Assembly (NCBI GenBank): GCA_964392065.1
Contig: CAYMOG010000007.1
Coordinates: forward strand, 1 to 48,515
Direction of reading: 5' to 3'
DNA from: JASBZA01 sp964392065
GTDB lineage: Bacteria > Bacillota > Clostridia > Saccharofermentanales > Fastidiosipilaceae
DNA: 48,515 nucleotides
Shown: piece by piece, positions 7,506 to 15,990 of the stretch
How positions within the stretch are numbered: position 1 is the stretch's first letter
Layout: each line of letters opens with the position of its first letter
Made by a program: the position numbers and the translations under genes
Notes under the pieces: generated by a model
The model's input: the letters and a program-made list of their open reading frames with translations, nothing else
What the model was told of the DNA's origin: nothing
Database searches by the model: none

Positions 7506-9203
7506 ATGAAAAGTTCTTTCAAAAAGAAACTAGTTTCCACTCTGGCTTTGATGTTAGCAGTGGGTCTAGTGGCTGCCTGTCAGCCTGGAAGCACAAGCGA
7601 GAGCACTACAACTGCGGATTCCGGAGGAGGGGAAACGACGGCAGTAGAAACAACAGTCGATGGCGGTACAACCCAGGAACAAACTACAGCGGGTACAGAA
7701 GATACGACAAGTGGTGAAACTACAGAGACAGACCCAGGTAGTGGGGAGAAGATTTCCATTACTATCAGCTATTCCGATAATCCAACCTTACCTTTCCGCG
7801 ATGATTGGATGACCGTGCAGAAAATTAGAGAATTAGCAAATGTTGATCTTCAATTTGAAGTATTACCTATTGCGGATTATCAGACGCGTGTATCACTATG
7901 GCTAAATACACAGCAAAATACACCTGATGTAATCATGTATCAATCACAGAGAGGTGAAAACGCCAGTTTAGCAATGAATGGCGCGATAATTCCAGTATCT
8001 GACCATGAGAACTTGACACCTTATTTCAACGAAACGGTACAAGCTTTTGGGCTGGAAGAAGCTTTGGCCAACGAAGTATTGGCGGATGGTAAACGTTACT
8101 ATATGCCAACTCTATATGACCAATCTTTCTATGATGGTGGTTTAATTCTACGTGAAGACTATCTTACAGAGAAAGGTTTAGAAGCACCTACAACTTATGA
8201 TGAACTCTATGAAATCGCAAAACAATATAAGGAAGATAACCCTGAGTCTTACCCAATTCTTCCTCTTGTTGGAGCCAGGGTACTCTACCGTATGACCATG
8301 CCATCTTTCGGTGTGTCTCTAGGTCAGAACGCTTCTTCAGGTTCTCACGTCTTATCCTATAACTATGATAGTGGTGAATTCTTCGCAGGCGCAATCTCTG
8401 ATGAATATAAGGGCTACCTTGAATTTTTCAATAAGCTCTATGAAGAAGGCTTACTCGATCCAGAATGGTTAGGACCTATTGATGGTGATATCTGGGCGAG
8501 AAAACTGGCTACTGGTTCAGCTTTTGCGACTTGGGCATATTATGACCAAATCGGTGGTGTAGAAGCTGCAAGTGAAGTAGAAGGCTTGAAACTTAATATG
8601 TTCCCACCCCTAGAAGGAACCCATGGTGCCCATCACCAGCCTAAGAGCCGCTTAGGTTCTGGGCCGGTTTTCCCGAATTCACTTCTAGATAGAGAAGACT
8701 ATGAAGACGTCATCCGTAAGATTGATGAAATCTTCTATAAACCTGAATTAGTTGAAGTTTGGACACTCGGTGTAGAAGGCGAAACCTATGAGAAGAATGG
8801 TGACGCTATTGAATATATCGATGAGATAAAAAATGCACCAGACGGAATCTATAAGTATATGCAAGTCGCTTACGGTGCGGGTTCTGACGTACTACAACAA
8901 GTATGGCATATCGACCGCGAAATGACGAAGTATGATGAGAACTATGCAAGAATCAATCAAGAAGTAGGAGAGATGGATAACGCAATTCAAGAACTCCCTC
9001 CCGTCCCACTATTTGATGACCTCCAAGCAGAAGAAGCCGCGTCCTTACAAACACCATTAGGTGATACCTTTGAAGTTTGGGCCGATGATTTCATTACTGG
9101 GGCGAAAGATTTGGCAAGCGATTGGGAGACCTATGTCCAAGAAATGGAGAATCTAGGTATACAAACCATGTTAGATCTCTATAATGACAATTTAAATCGC
9201 TAA
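7506..9203 (+). CDS. Extracellular sugar-binding lipoprotein of an LplA/YtcQ-type ABC importer
   Basis: The protein has 565 residues. A basic start and hydrophobic core lead to the lipobox LVAAC with the modified Cys at 25. Residues 26-80 are a linker rich in Thr, Gly, Ser and Glu that would tether the domain through the cell wall. The rest resembles family 1 solute-binding proteins of the LipO/YtcQ group: an ISYSDNPTLPF start of the mature fold, a DVIMYQS strand, and an RYYMPTLYDQSFYDGGLILREDYL hinge segment. It should capture an oligosaccharide and deliver it to the two permeases encoded next. The sugar cannot be deduced. The start has GAGGAGGT 5-6 bases upstream. Confidence 0.88.
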   Translation: MKSSFKKKLVSTLALMLAVGLVAACQPGSTSESTTTADSGGGETTAVETTVDGGTTQEQTTAGTEDTTSGETTETDPGSGEKISITISYSDNPTLPFRDDWMTVQKIRELANVDLQFEVLPIADYQTRVSLWLNTQQNTPDVIMYQSQRGENASLAMNGAIIPVSDHENLTPYFNETVQAFGLEEALANEVLADGKRYYMPTLYDQSFYDGGLILREDYLTEKGLEAPTTYDELYEIAKQYKEDNPESYPILPLVGARVLYRMTMPSFGVSLGQNASSGSHVLSYNYDSGEFFAGAISDEYKGYLEFFNKLYEEGLLDPEWLGPIDGDIWARKLATGSAFATWAYYDQIGGVEAASEVEGLKLNMFPPLEGTHGAHHQPKSRLGSGPVFPNSLLDREDYEDVIRKIDEIFYKPELVEVWTLGVEGETYEKNGDAIEYIDEIKNAPDGIYKYMQVAYGAGSDVLQQVWHIDREMTKYDENYARINQEVGEMDNAIQELPPVPLFDDLQAEEAASLQTPLGDTFEVWADDFITGAKDLASDWETYVQEMENLGIQTMLDLYNDNLNR

Positions 9204-9217
9204 TTACAATTCGTTCT

Positions 9218-9247
9218 GCCCACCTAGACAAGACGCTCTAGGTGGGC
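9218..9247 (+). terminator. Intra-operon hairpin between binding protein and permeases
   Basis: An 11-bp perfect stem (GCCCACCTAGA with TCTAGGTGGGC) has an 8-base loop and only a weak T run after it. In this position it probably attenuates read-through or protects the 3' end of the binding-protein mRNA, keeping the lipoprotein in excess over the permeases. Confidence 0.65.
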
Positions 9248-9269
9248 TTATTCCTAGGAGATTTATGCT

Positions 9270-10229
9270 ATGCAGAAGATACCACAGCAACAAAATATTA
9301 AACCTAGTAGGAAGCTTTCTTCTACAGGACGTTATTTGAGAAAATACTGGGCATTATATGCCATGATGATCATACCCTTACTGTATTTCATCATTTTCAA
9401 GTATGGTCCCATGTTTGGTAATATCCTAGCCTTCCGTCGTTATGCTCCTGGAGGAAGTCCATGGGGATCTAGAAGTGTTGGTTTTTACTATTTCAAGAGA
9501 TTCTTGCGAGATCCTTCTTTTCATCGTGCATTTCGAAACACTCTAGTGCTATCGGTATTAAATATTGTAGTGAATTTCCCTATACCTATTGTATTTGCTA
9601 TTTTACTCAATGAAGTTAGAAATAAATATTTCCGAAGAACCGTTCAAACCATTTCCTATTTGCCGCGTTTTATTTCTACCGTTGTGGTTATTGCTATTCT
9701 CAATGAATTGTTATCGCCTAGTACAGGGATTGTGAATTTACTCTTGCAAAATGCCTTCGGTTTAGATCCTACAATCTACATGCTAGAGCCTGAATATTTC
9801 AGACCCATATATGTGCTTTCTAATACTTGGCAGTTTACAGGTTGGACGGCAATTATTTATATGGCGGCTATTTCTGGAATCTCTCAGGAACTCTATGAGG
9901 CGGCGGATATTGACGGTGCCGGTCATCTACAGAAAGTTTTTTATATTACGATTCCATCTATTATGCCAACTATTATGATTATGCTTATTCTAGAAGTTGG
10001 ACGCCTACTCAGTTTAGGTTTCGAAAAAGTGTTATTAATGTATTCGCCTAGGAACTCTCAAGTATCCGATATTATCGATACGCTTGTTTATCGAACGGGT
10101 ATTGCTTCTGGAGGTGCGAATTATTCCTACGCTACTGCGATTGGATTGTTTAGTGGCATTATTGGTTTAGTTCTTGTTAGTGGATCGAATTTCTTATCTA
10201 AGAAATTGACGGACGAAAGTATTTATTAA
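9270..10229 (+). CDS. Sugar ABC transporter permease, LplB/YtcP-partner type
   Basis: The protein has 319 residues and six membrane helices, starting at about residue 30 after a short basic cytosolic end. The early PMFGNILAFRRYAPGGSPWGS segment is characteristic of the LplB family. The EAA loop that docks the ATPase is EAADIDGAGHLQKVFYITIP (about 211-230). GGAG at 9257-9260 serves the ATG at 9270; the nearer ATG at 9265 is out of frame. It forms a heterodimer with the next gene's product, which starts 12 bases after the stop. Confidence 0.9.
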   Translation: MQKIPQQQNIKPSRKLSSTGRYLRKYWALYAMMIIPLLYFIIFKYGPMFGNILAFRRYAPGGSPWGSRSVGFYYFKRFLRDPSFHRAFRNTLVLSVLNIVVNFPIPIVFAILLNEVRNKYFRRTVQTISYLPRFISTVVVIAILNELLSPSTGIVNLLLQNAFGLDPTIYMLEPEYFRPIYVLSNTWQFTGWTAIIYMAAISGISQELYEAADIDGAGHLQKVFYITIPSIMPTIMIMLILEVGRLLSLGFEKVLLMYSPRNSQVSDIIDTLVYRTGIASGGANYSYATAIGLFSGIIGLVLVSGSNFLSKKLTDESIY

Positions 10230-10241
10230 GAGGGGTTATCT

Positions 10242-11102
10242 ATGCAAGTACGTAAAATAAGTGGGTTTCATATAGTCATTCATGTCGTAATGATTATTTC
10301 TTTGCTAGTATGGATTCTACCTTTTCTCTTCATGATTGCTGTGTCCTTCTCGAGTCCTGCAGCAATCCTAAATAATCGTGTGAGTTTCTGGCCGGTAGAA
10401 TTTACGACCAACGCCTATGAAACGATATTTAATCAACCGACCTTCTTCAGAGCCTATGGAAATACAATTGTTTATACTATTGTAGGTACTATCATCGCTA
10501 TGATTATGACCATATGCTTCGCTTATCCCTTAAGTAAATCCTTTCTCAAGGGACATCGTTTCGTTCTTAAGTTAGTTATTTTCTCAATGTTTTTCGGTGG
10601 GGGTTTAATTCCTAATTATCTTCTTATTTCTTCTCTAGGTCTTACCGGTACACGTATGGCTATGTTCATACCTTTTGCCATTAATCAATTTAACTTAATT
10701 ATATTAATGAATTTTTTCCGTGGTATTCCCAATGAGTTAGAAGAAGCAGCCTTGATAGATGGTCTCGGTTATTTCGGGATCTTAAGACGTATTGTAATTC
10801 CGTTATCAGGACCGGCTTTGGCCACCATTGGTCTCTATTATGCTGTTTTCTTCTGGAATGATTGGTTTAACGCATTAATTTATTTAAATACGCCTCAGCA
10901 TCCCGTTATGCTCTTGCTACGAAATATTGTGAATACAACGGCTGTGTTAGGAGAGACTTCGGGTTCTGCAGATAAGAGTACAGTGGGAATTTCTATCAAG
11001 GCGGCAGTAATTATTACTTCTACCTTGCCCATTATTATTTTATATCCGTTCTTACAGAAGTATTTCGTAAAGGGTATTACGCTCGGTGCTGTGAAGGGCT
11101 AG
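10242..11102 (+). CDS. Sugar ABC transporter permease, LplC/YtcP type
   Basis: The protein has 286 residues and six membrane helices. The EAA loop is EEAALIDGLGYFGILRRIVI (about 167-186). The end, KYFVKGITLGAVKG, is the standard C-terminus of carbohydrate permeases of the MalG/LplC group. The operon holds no ATP-binding subunit, so the importer probably borrows a shared MsmX-type ATPase encoded elsewhere. Gene order (binding protein, LplB type, LplC type) is usual for this family. Confidence 0.9.
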   Translation: MQVRKISGFHIVIHVVMIISLLVWILPFLFMIAVSFSSPAAILNNRVSFWPVEFTTNAYETIFNQPTFFRAYGNTIVYTIVGTIIAMIMTICFAYPLSKSFLKGHRFVLKLVIFSMFFGGGLIPNYLLISSLGLTGTRMAMFIPFAINQFNLIILMNFFRGIPNELEEAALIDGLGYFGILRRIVIPLSGPALATIGLYYAVFFWNDWFNALIYLNTPQHPVMLLLRNIVNTTAVLGETSGSADKSTVGISIKAAVIITSTLPIIILYPFLQKYFVKGITLGAVKG

Positions 11103-11168
11103 AGATCGGATAGAAGATTTAGAGACTATAATGCGTTATTATAAATGTTAAGATAGTTTAGACAAACG

Positions 11169-11217
11169 GGAAACTTGGTGGAATAGTCTTTTCAAAGTTT
11201 CCTAGGTTTGTTATATT
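11169..11217 (+). promoter_or_regulatory. Inverted repeat and promoter before the small membrane protein gene
   Basis: GGAAACTT (11169-11176) and AAGTTTCC (11195-11202) form an 8-bp inverted repeat. TTTTCA (11189-11194) and TATATT (11212-11217), 17 bases apart, look like a promoter for the gene at 11244, and the right arm of the repeat abuts its -35. The repeat may be an operator or the tail hairpin of the upstream operon. Confidence 0.4.
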
Positions 11218-11243
11218 CTGAAGAAATATAAGGAGGTCGCTTT

Positions 11244-11441
11244 ATGAAAACACTTTTAATTGTCCTAGCTGTTTTACTATTAGGTGGAGGACTTATCATG
11301 TTGTTCTTAAGAGCTTTGGTAGCCTTAGCCGTTGTATTGTTAATTGTCGGTGTAGCACTTGTTTTATACTTAGTGTTTAAAGGTGGTCGAGCAGTAGAGA
11401 GTTTCAGTAGAAATGATCAGACACCAACTCGTAAACCATAA
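11244..11441 (+). CDS. Small membrane protein of unknown function
   Basis: The protein has 65 residues. Residues 3-21 and 25-46 are two hydrophobic segments rich in Leu, Val and Gly, separated by a single Arg. A basic, hydrophilic tail (KGGRAVESFSRNDQTPTRKP) follows. A strong AAGGAGG sits 8 bases before the ATG. The gene lies 27 bases before the YpfJ-type protease and probably shares its transcript. I do not recognise a named family; it could assist the protease in the membrane, but that is inference from position. Confidence 0.65.
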   Translation: MKTLLIVLAVLLLGGGLIMLFLRALVALAVVLLIVGVALVLYLVFKGGRAVESFSRNDQTPTRKP

Positions 11442-11468
11442 ATATATTATTAGAGTGAGGAATAGAGT

Positions 11469-12476
11469 ATGAAGTGGAGAGGTAGACAAGGGAGCAAGAA
11501 TGTGCGCTCTAGTAGAGGTTCTTCTCGTGGTGGAGGTGGCTTCGGCTCTAGCCGAGGTGGATCTTCTGGTGGTGGTATGGGAGGTTTCCCAATTCCTATT
11601 GGTGGGCTACTAGGTGGAGGCGGAGGCATAGGAATTATCCTTCTTATTGTCTTCTTCTTGTTTTCTGGTGGCGGACTAGGTAACCTAGGAATTTCAGATG
11701 GAGGCCAACAAACTAGCCAAGCAGGCCAAAACCCTGATCAACATACCGATGGTTCTGGAGATCCTCAGACATTAGATGAGATGGAACAGTTTTTATCGGT
11801 CTCATTAAAGGATAGTGAAGACACTTGGTCCATGATTTTCCATGAATTAGGTAGAACATACGAACCTGCAATATTACATACTTTTGAAGATTCTGTAGTT
11901 TCTGGTTGTGGACGCGCAGGAAGTGAAGTGGGTCCATTTTATTGTTCTAGAGATAAAACTATTTATATCGATATGACGTTCTACAACGACTTGAAGAATC
12001 GTTTCGGTGCCAGTGGTGATTTCACTATGTCCTATGTTCTTTCTCATGAAGTAGGACACCACGTACAAAATCTCTTAGGGATACTGGACGAGGCACATCG
12101 TGACATGAGCCGTGTGAGTGAAGAAGAAGCCAATCAAATTAGCGTCCGACTAGAGTTACAGGCGGATTATTTTGCAGGCGTAGTTGCGAGGTGGCAAGAC
12201 GATAGAGGATATCTCGAAGACGGTGATATTGGAGAAGCAATTAATGCGGCAGAAGCGATTGGAGATGATACGATCCAGAAACGTACCCAGGGACGCGTCA
12301 TGCCGGATAGCTTTACCCATGGTACCTCAGAACAGCGTATGCGCTGGTATAGGAAGGGTTTCGAGTCCGGAGATATTAACGACGGCGATACCTTCAGTAT
12401 GCCCTATAATCAATTATTCGCACCCGATACGATGACGTTCACTTGGTTAGCTCGGTTACCAATCAGTGTAAGATAA
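11469..12476 (+). CDS. ypfJ: Neutral zinc metallopeptidase, YpfJ family
   Basis: The protein has 335 residues. Residues 1-50 are basic and very rich in Gly, Ser and Arg, followed by a single membrane helix (about 51-68), so the catalytic part should lie outside the cell. The zinc site is HEVGH at 193-197 within LSHEVGHHVQNLLG, with the downstream third ligand region VRLELQADYFAGV. SGCGRAGSEVGPFYC before it and GTSEQRMRWYRKGFESGD after it are family signatures. The natural substrates of YpfJ proteins are not known. It is the second gene of a two-gene unit ended by the hairpin at 12520. Confidence 0.88.
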   Translation: MKWRGRQGSKNVRSSRGSSRGGGGFGSSRGGSSGGGMGGFPIPIGGLLGGGGGIGIILLIVFFLFSGGGLGNLGISDGGQQTSQAGQNPDQHTDGSGDPQTLDEMEQFLSVSLKDSEDTWSMIFHELGRTYEPAILHTFEDSVVSGCGRAGSEVGPFYCSRDKTIYIDMTFYNDLKNRFGASGDFTMSYVLSHEVGHHVQNLLGILDEAHRDMSRVSEEEANQISVRLELQADYFAGVVARWQDDRGYLEDGDIGEAINAAEAIGDDTIQKRTQGRVMPDSFTHGTSEQRMRWYRKGFESGDINDGDTFSMPYNQLFAPDTMTFTWLARLPISVR

Positions 12477-12519
12477 GAAGTTTGAATTAAATTTCTATAC
12501 ACGTTATATTTAGTATATT

Positions 12520-12545
12520 AAGCACCTAGTACGCTAGGTGCTTTT
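12520..12545 (+). terminator. Rho-independent terminator after ypfJ
   Basis: AAGCACCTAG pairs with CTAGGTGCTT across a TACG loop and ends in TTTT. It sits 15 bases before the arcA start, so arcA transcription needs read-through or a promoter in the AT-rich 12477-12519 stretch. Confidence 0.8.
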
Positions 12546-12559
12546 AGTTAGGAGAATAT

Positions 12560-13789
12560 ATGTCAATCCATGTAACTAGTGAAGTTCAACCTTTACAAAA
12601 AGTCTTAGTCCATCGTCCTGGACTAGAGTTAGAACATTTATATCCAGAATCTCTACCTAAATTGCTATTCGATGATATTCCATATTTATCAAGAGCTAGG
12701 GAGGAACATGATGCTTTCTGCGACATCATGCGTGAAGAAGGTGTAGAAGTCGTCTATTTAGAAGAAATTATGGCGGAAGTGCTTGCTTCATCACCAGAAG
12801 TGAAAAATCAGTTTCTTACAGAGTTTATTAAGCGTTCAGGTGATTTCCCTGTTCGCACGACAGAGCTTCTGATGGAATCTCTGATGGAAATTCAAGATGA
12901 GAAGGAGCTGGTCCGTAAGATTATTGCGGGTATGCAGTCTGATGAAGTAGAGGGTTTACAGCCTACGCATTTAGCTAAGATGATGAATCTAGAGACCCAA
13001 ATCTTTATATTAGATCCTATGCCAAACTTGTATTTCACAAGAGATCCCTTCGCCAGTATTGGCACAGGGGTCAGTATTCATCATATGTATGCACCGATAC
13101 GTCAGAGAGAAACTATTTTTGCTAAATACCTTTTCCAATATCATCCTACGTTTAAAGACGTCCCGAAATATTATTCAGATGAAATGCCTCCAAGTTTAGA
13201 AGGAGGAGACATACTAAATTTATCGGAAAATGTTCTTGCCGTTGGTCTCTCACAGAGGACTTCACCAGGGGCGGTGGAAGCTTTGGCCAGAAATTTATTC
13301 CGATCAGAAAACTCTACAATTGATACGGTCTTGGCAGTGAAAATTCCGTCGAGAAGAGCCTATATGCATCTAGATACGGTCTTCACACAATTGGATGTGG
13401 ATAAATTTGTTATACATCCAGGTATTCGCGAAACGGCTGAAGTGGTTGCCTTGTGTAAGCAGGACACTGGACGTTCTGGGGATATTTTATTTGTAGAAGA
13501 AAATGGAGCATTAGATGAAATACTTGCTAGGTACCTAGGCTTAGATAGCGTTACATTCATACCTTGTGGTGGGAGTAATCGTGTAGCTGCTGAGAGGGAA
13601 CAATGGAATGATGGTTCCAATACCTTATGTATTCGTCCAGGAGTTGTGATTGTATATGATCGCAATCAAATTACAAATGAACTCCTAGAATCCCATGGGA
13701 TAAGGACTTTAGCAATGCCAAGTTCTGAATTATCTAGAGGACGTGGTGGTCCACGTTGTATGAGTATGCCTTTGCTTCGCAGTAGGTAG
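12560..13789 (+). CDS. arcA: Arginine deiminase
   Basis: The protein has 409 residues, the normal length. It hydrolyses arginine to citrulline and ammonia in the cytosol. The catalytic set is visible: Asp162 in FTRDPF, the EGGD segment (about 214-217), His270 in MHLDTVFT with Asp272, and the nucleophile Cys400 in GGPRCMSMPL. The C-terminus ends directly after the active-site loop as in other ArcA proteins. TTAGGAG precedes the ATG. No ornithine transcarbamylase, carbamate kinase or arginine/ornithine antiporter gene is adjacent, so the rest of the pathway must be elsewhere, or the enzyme acts alone in ammonia production and acid tolerance. Confidence 0.96.
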   Translation: MSIHVTSEVQPLQKVLVHRPGLELEHLYPESLPKLLFDDIPYLSRAREEHDAFCDIMREEGVEVVYLEEIMAEVLASSPEVKNQFLTEFIKRSGDFPVRTTELLMESLMEIQDEKELVRKIIAGMQSDEVEGLQPTHLAKMMNLETQIFILDPMPNLYFTRDPFASIGTGVSIHHMYAPIRQRETIFAKYLFQYHPTFKDVPKYYSDEMPPSLEGGDILNLSENVLAVGLSQRTSPGAVEALARNLFRSENSTIDTVLAVKIPSRRAYMHLDTVFTQLDVDKFVIHPGIRETAEVVALCKQDTGRSGDILFVEENGALDEILARYLGLDSVTFIPCGGSNRVAAEREQWNDGSNTLCIRPGVVIVYDRNQITNELLESHGIRTLAMPSSELSRGRGGPRCMSMPLLRSR

Positions 13790-13859
13790 TCTTATCAGAT
13801 TATGCGTGACGCCATGGTATAAGGATTAGATTTAGGCCAAAGCAGTTGGTATTTCTAGT

Positions 13860-14819
13860 TTATGTAAACCGGATATTCTCAACAATCTTCTTCCTGGGTT
13901 TATAGTTTACGAGTAAGATACCCATGGCTATGGCGAGTAAGGCCAGTAGCGTTTGCCATTTCCAGATGTTTTCGCCGAGGATAAGCCACGAGAAGAAGGC
14001 GCCGAAGACAGGAACCATACTACTAAATATGACAACATGGGAAGTTGGGTGGTTCTTCAATAACATAGCCCAGATGCCATAAGCGAAGACGGAGAGTAAC
14101 ATAAGGTAGAATAAGATGAAGACACCACCTAGGCCGGGGTACATAATCCTACCGCCTCCTAGGAATCCAACGATCATAAGGCTTAGACCACCGAGCACAA
14201 ATTGGAAGCCGGTCAGGCTGACAGGATTATGGTTCTGGCTAAATTGGCGCATACATAGGTTCGCAATGGCATTGGCTAGAGCCGATAAGAGTACAAATCC
14301 TTCGCCCGTTAATCTGAATTCGAAATGTAGGTTGCCGTCTAAATTTAATATGATGATTCCAATGAGCCCTAGTATAGTGGCGAGGATTTTCTTGGCGGTA
14401 AGTTTCTCAGAGCGTAAAATAATAGTCGAGAGTATGACGGTGAAGAATACATTGGTGGACGTGAGCAGGGACCCCACAGATCCTGTAACGAGTGCTAAAC
14501 CTAGGTAGAAGAAGATATATTGTCCAGCGGTTTGGATTAGAGCGAGTATACTTGCAGGTATGAGGATTCCAGGATAGAAGCGCGGTTTCTCTCTTGTGAG
14601 AGGATAGGCGGCTAGGAGGGTCAGGAAGCCTGCCCCGAAGAAACGTAAGCCCGCGAATAAAATTACATTGTAGGCATTTGAAGTATCGATTTGAAAGGCT
14701 TCGTAGCCTAGTTTAATCATAGGTGTTGCACTTCCCCAGAGCATAGTGCAAAAAATGGCGGCTAGAATCCAAGCATGTTTATTGAATTTAGAATTATCTG
14801 TTTTCATTTTACTCTCCAT
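13860..14819 (-). CDS. DMT-superfamily (EamA) transporter
   Basis: The protein has 319 residues and ten hydrophobic segments arranged as two EamA repeats of about 135 residues. The first opens with LAAIFCTMLWGSATPMIKLGYEA and holds GSLLTSTNVFFTVILS; the second holds VIFSSMVPVFGAFFSWLILGE before the last helix. A charged end (NYKPRKK) is cytosolic. Such carriers export or import amino acids, nucleotides or other metabolites; the substrate cannot be told. It converges on arcA and follows the M42 peptidase gene on the same strand, separated by a hairpin. Confidence 0.85.
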   Translation of the reverse strand: MESKMKTDNSKFNKHAWILAAIFCTMLWGSATPMIKLGYEAFQIDTSNAYNVILFAGLRFFGAGFLTLLAAYPLTREKPRFYPGILIPASILALIQTAGQYIFFYLGLALVTGSVGSLLTSTNVFFTVILSTIILRSEKLTAKKILATILGLIGIIILNLDGNLHFEFRLTGEGFVLLSALANAIANLCMRQFSQNHNPVSLTGFQFVLGGLSLMIVGFLGGGRIMYPGLGGVFILFYLMLLSVFAYGIWAMLLKNHPTSHVVIFSSMVPVFGAFFSWLILGENIWKWQTLLALLAIAMGILLVNYKPRKKIVENIRFT

Positions 14820-14830
14820 TTAGATATAGT

Positions 14831-14862
14831 AATCCCCTGAAATCTTTCAACAACAGGGGATT
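14831..14862 (-). terminator. Hairpin between the M42 peptidase and EamA genes
   Basis: AATCCCCTG (14831-14839) pairs with CAGGGGATT (14854-14862). It lies 12 bases beyond the peptidase stop in the direction of transcription and just before the EamA start. The following T run is poor, so termination may be partial. Confidence 0.55.
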
Positions 14863-14874
14863 AGGTTAATTAAA

Positions 14875-15927
14875 TTATTGTTTTTTAAGGAATTCTACTA
14901 GAAGTTGATAAGTATTCCACAGGCCTTTTTCATGGGTTCTTTCGTAACCATGGCTAGCAGCGACTCCAGGGCCGATGAGCGCGTGGCGATAGTCATAGCC
15001 GGCAGATAGGGCGGCACCTGCATCTGAACCATAGAATGGATAGATGTCTACGGCATAATCGATTCCAGCTTGCTGTGCAGTTTCTATAAGGGCTGTTGTG
15101 AGTGCATAGTCATAAGGGCCAGAGGAGTCTTTGGCACAAATGGAGACCTTATCTTCGTTGGTTTCCAGGTCGTCAGCTACAACGCCCATATCTACCGCAA
15201 TCATATCTGTAATGCCATCGGGGTGGGCACTGGATGCACCATGGCCAACTTCTTCATACTTCGTAAACATTATGTAGATGGGACGAGAAGAGTGGAGCGT
15301 GCCATCAGCGAAGGCTTTGGCAATAGCAAGTAGTACGGCGGAACTTGCCTTATCGTCTAGGTGGCGACTCTTGATATAACCGTTTTCTGTGCGTCGGAAG
15401 CGAGGGTCTAAGCTTATAGGGTCTCCAGCCTGGATTCCAAGTTGTTTGGTATCGTCTTTGGAGTATACAGGTGAGTCTAGGACGACTTCCATCGTCTTAT
15501 CGTTACGTTCGATTGTTGCAACTTCGCGGCTACCGTGGGTAGCAGGTTCATTTAATCGATAGGTTCCTTCATAATGTTTACCATCTCGGGTCCATACCGT
15601 AACGTTTTCTTGTTCAACATAGTTAAGAGGAAAGCCTCCAAGTGTTGTCGTTCGTAAGCGCCCATTACTCTTGAGCGATCGAACCATCAAGCCCAATGTA
15701 TCTATATGGGCGGATAGTAAGAGTCCTTCGCCACTTGCTTCTGGATTAAGGGCACAAAACACGGTTCCCTTGTTGCTTTGCCAGGGTTCTAGGCCCATGT
15801 CTAGCAATGTATTACATAAAACCTCTTCTACTTGCTGGGTAAAACCTGTAGGAGAAGGTGTATTGATTAGATGTTCTAGGCGTTCTAGCATCCAGTCACA
15901 TAGTTTACGATTCAATTCTTTACGCAT
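14875..15927 (-). CDS. M42-family metallo-aminopeptidase
   Basis: The protein has 350 residues. The two-metal site of the M42 family is present: SAHIDTLG with His74 and Asp76, SRHLDDKAS with bridging Asp191, the catalytic pair Glu225-Glu226 in FTKYEEVGHG, AVDMGVV near 244-250, and the last His in ASHGYERTH (326-332). M42 enzymes are cytosolic oligomeric aminopeptidases (tetrahedral complexes), formerly called endoglucanase M or FrvX. GGAGG lies 6 bases before the ATG. An extended -10 on the minus strand, TGCTACAAT (15964 down to 15956), should drive it. Confidence 0.92.
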   Translation of the reverse strand: MRKELNRKLCDWMLERLEHLINTPSPTGFTQQVEEVLCNTLLDMGLEPWQSNKGTVFCALNPEASGEGLLLSAHIDTLGLMVRSLKSNGRLRTTTLGGFPLNYVEQENVTVWTRDGKHYEGTYRLNEPATHGSREVATIERNDKTMEVVLDSPVYSKDDTKQLGIQAGDPISLDPRFRRTENGYIKSRHLDDKASSAVLLAIAKAFADGTLHSSRPIYIMFTKYEEVGHGASSAHPDGITDMIAVDMGVVADDLETNEDKVSICAKDSSGPYDYALTTALIETAQQAGIDYAVDIYPFYGSDAGAALSAGYDYRHALIGPGVAASHGYERTHEKGLWNTYQLLVEFLKKQ

Positions 15928-15955
15928 CTTATTCCTCCAGAAAATCTTGTGCTTA

Positions 15956-15964
15956 ATTGTAGCA
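15956..15964 (-). promoter_or_regulatory. Extended -10 promoter of the M42 peptidase gene
   Basis: Read on the minus strand this is TGCTACAAT, 29 bases before the ATG at 15927. No good -35 is seen. Confidence 0.5.
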
Positions 15965-15990
15965 GTAATCCGATCGTATTGGGCTAAAAT

